Source of the DNA: Nitrospirota bacterium
Lineage (GTDB): Bacteria > Nitrospirota > JACRHL01
Assembly (NCBI GenBank): GCA_029881725.1
Contig: JAOUMB010000023.1
Span: forward strand, 1-41,800
DNA length: 41,800 nucleotides
Direction: 5' to 3'
The first letter of the stretch is position 1, and every line of letters starts with the position of its first letter. A program made the translations under genes and the position numbers. Below, piece by piece: positions 40,565 to 41,800 of the stretch. The notes under the pieces were generated by a model that worked only from the letters and a program-made list of their open reading frames with translations, was not told the origin of the DNA and ran no database searches.

Positions 40565-41476
40565 TCAGGCGCGGTCGCCGAAGCTCAGGGTGAGGGCGTC
40601 GCGTATCATGGTGGTGAGCGGTGTGGCCACTCCTTGCCGGTGTCCTTCTCGGGCCAGAAAGCCGTAAAACGGGTCGTTCTCGATTCGTCGGCCGGCCTCC
40701 ACATCCTGCAACATGGAGGTCTTGAACTCAGTCAGGCCCTTGGTCTGGGCAAAGGTGGTGTCCTCCACCCCTTCCGGCAGTTCTACACCGGTGGCCCGCG
40801 CCACCTGGGCCCCTTCCGCGATCAGCCAGCGGATCAGCCAAGCGATGCCCGGACGGGCGATCATCTCGCCCACGGTGGATCCGGTGAGGGCGGATGGGCC
40901 GTTGAAGCCCAGGTTCCACAGCATCTTTTTCCACATATCGGCGCGGATATCCGTGCTTTCCTCGATCTTTAATCCGTAGTCGCCCAGATATTTGATGATC
41001 TGCCGTACCCGCGGGTCGCTTCCGGTGGGGTAGCGGCCGGCACGGATGAAGCCGGCGGCAGTGTGACGGACCACGCCAGGGGCGGCAACCGAGGCGCCGA
41101 TGAAGGTGGTGGCGGCAATTACCCGCTCCGGGCCGAGCTGTTCGGCCAGAATTTCCACATTTTCGATGCCGTTTTGCAGGGTCATCACCATACAACTGGG
41201 GGGCAGATGGTCTGCCAAATCCTTGGCGGCAGTCTTGGTGTGTACTGCCTTAACGGTGAGCATCACCAGGTCCGGCTCGGCGGCTTCGGAGAGATTTTGT
41301 ACGGCCTTGACTGACATGGCCAAGTCGCCGTCTACGCTCAGGATGCGCAGTCCGGCCTTTTGCAGGGTGGTCAATTGGGTGCCACGTGCCAAGAACGTCA
41401 CGTTTGCGCCCATGTCCTGCAGACGGCCGCCAAAATAACCGCCGACGGCACCGGTACCGTAGATCAGCGTATGCAT
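40565..41476 (-). CDS. panE: PanE/ApbA-family 2-dehydropantoate 2-reductase
   Basis: 303 residues. The N-terminal NADPH site is YGTGAVGGYFGGRL; TVKAVHTK and LQNGIEN are family motifs, and the catalytic Lys lies in MWKKMLWNLGFN. The C-terminal helix bundle includes DVEAGRRIENDPFYGF. PanE reduces ketopantoate to pantoate in coenzyme A synthesis, but many paralogues of this fold use other 2-ketoacids, so the panE name is provisional. ATG at 41476 follows GGGAGGGG. It is a single-gene unit. Confidence 0.9.
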   Translation of the reverse strand: MHTLIYGTGAVGGYFGGRLQDMGANVTFLARGTQLTTLQKAGLRILSVDGDLAMSVKAVQNLSEAAEPDLVMLTVKAVHTKTAAKDLADHLPPSCMVMTLQNGIENVEILAEQLGPERVIAATTFIGASVAAPGVVRHTAAGFIRAGRYPTGSDPRVRQIIKYLGDYGLKIEESTDIRADMWKKMLWNLGFNGPSALTGSTVGEMIARPGIAWLIRWLIAEGAQVARATGVELPEGVEDTTFAQTKGLTEFKTSMLQDVEAGRRIENDPFYGFLAREGHRQGVATPLTTMIRDALTLSFGDRA

Positions 41477-41715
41477 CCAGCCCCTCCCAAAGGCGAACCG
41501 GCGGCGGGGCATCCCTGCCCCGTCGGCTCTCCGGGTCGCGAATCAATGGCTCAGTCCGCCGCATCATGCGTGGGCAGGTGAGCCTGCCCGGCCTCTTTCC
41601 GGCCCGGACCAATGAATTCCATATCGGTGGAATTGTCGTTTCTTACAAGTTTTTCCGCAAGCGTATGGTAACCCGGTGTGGTGGTCGAGAGAGGTGGCCC
41701 CGGAAATCTGAACAA
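41477..41715. other. Intergenic region upstream of the PanE-like gene
   Basis: No gene is seen here. The segment holds a palindrome-rich stretch and the candidate promoter at 41632-41660. It ends at the putative left end of a second IS3-like element at 41716. Confidence 0.4.
41632..41660 (-). promoter_or_regulatory. Candidate promoter of the PanE-like gene
   Basis: On the minus strand, TTGCGG (41660-41655) and GACAAT (41637-41632) are spaced by 17 bases, about 155 bases before the ATG. The elements match moderately. Confidence 0.35.
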
Positions 41716-41800
41716 CTGGGATAAGTGGATTTCCTGCTCAGTTGGGGCATGATGATGCCCCCTCAAGAAGGAGCGAGACATGAGCAGGAGACCACGTCGA
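41716..41800 (+). mobile_element. Left end of a second IS3-family-like element (runs off window)
   Basis: TGGATTTCCTGCTCAG at 41716 partly resembles the complement of the right end seen at 363-387 (TGGACTTCCCC). It is followed by the hairpin GGGGCAT-GATG-ATGCCCC (41744-41761), a ribosome site and an ATG for a Lys/Arg-rich start. Such a hairpin just upstream of orfA is typical of IS3-type elements. It is on the same strand as the element at the left edge. Only 85 bases are visible. Confidence 0.5.
41780..41800 (+). CDS. Probable IS3-family OrfA, first seven codons
   Basis: ATG at 41780 follows AAGGAG at about 8 bases and reads MSRRPRR to the window edge. Many IS3-family OrfA proteins start with a similar basic stretch before an HTH, commonly RRPRRNH. 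The fragment is too short to prove identity. Confidence 0.45.

Noticed and set aside
40553-40582. Hairpin TTCGGCG/CGCCGAA between gpsA and the PanE-like gene as a terminator
   Set aside because: The stem is only 7 bases with a 16-base loop and no T tract on either strand.

Overview
The window is GC-rich bacterial chromosome with dense, tightly overlapping operons; many adjacent genes share 4 bases (ATGA, GTGA, TTGA). The isc operon with ferredoxin and IscX, GpsA, PriA, RluD/Maf and CCA-encoding tRNA genes suggest a proteobacterium. Cytochromes, a b6-type Rieske/cytochrome b complex and exported redox proteins suggest a respiring, perhaps chemolithotrophic, cell. I cannot name a genus.

Layout. 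1-387: 3' end of an IS3-family insertion sequence. 397-754: tRNA-Val, -Arg and -Lys on the minus strand with a strong terminator. 869-2893 (minus): GltD-like flavoprotein with extra 4Fe-4S motifs. 3149-4698: two-gene ABC-2 exporter. 4723-10870 (minus): ileS-lspA-TPR-rluD-maf operon followed by a small membrane protein. 11030-12055 (minus): Bax-like glucosaminidase. 12403-20184: eight-gene MoxR/Bat operon with an extra 52-residue membrane protein. 20335-23825: a duplicated-domain protein, an MBL-fold hydrolase and priA.

23863-26142 (minus) holds three exported, probably lipid-anchored proteins: cupredoxin, triheme cytochrome and beta-propeller. 26427-29185 is iscR-iscS-iscU-fdx-iscX, without iscA, hscB or hscA; its IscS lacks two catalytic residues of the E. 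coli enzyme. 29249-31069 (minus) is a second, larger exported propeller. 31235-35476 is a respiratory operon: monoheme cytochrome c, Rieske protein, cytochrome b6-like protein that keeps the heme c_n cysteine, a fusion of two CBS domains with cytochrome b subunit IV, a membrane-anchored triheme cytochrome c and a small membrane protein. 35508-39320 (minus) is pilD, a histidine kinase, an NtrC-type regulator and a 33-residue membrane peptide. 39509-40543 is gpsA, 40565-41476 (minus) a PanE-like reductase, and 41716-41800 the start of a second IS3-like element in the same orientation as the first.

The central theme is Fe-S assembly next to electron transport: the isc operon could supply the clusters for the Rieske protein and the ferredoxin-like motifs, and it lies between two sets of exported redox or propeller genes. 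The CBS-subunit IV fusion and the altered IscS are the strongest candidates for undescribed biology.
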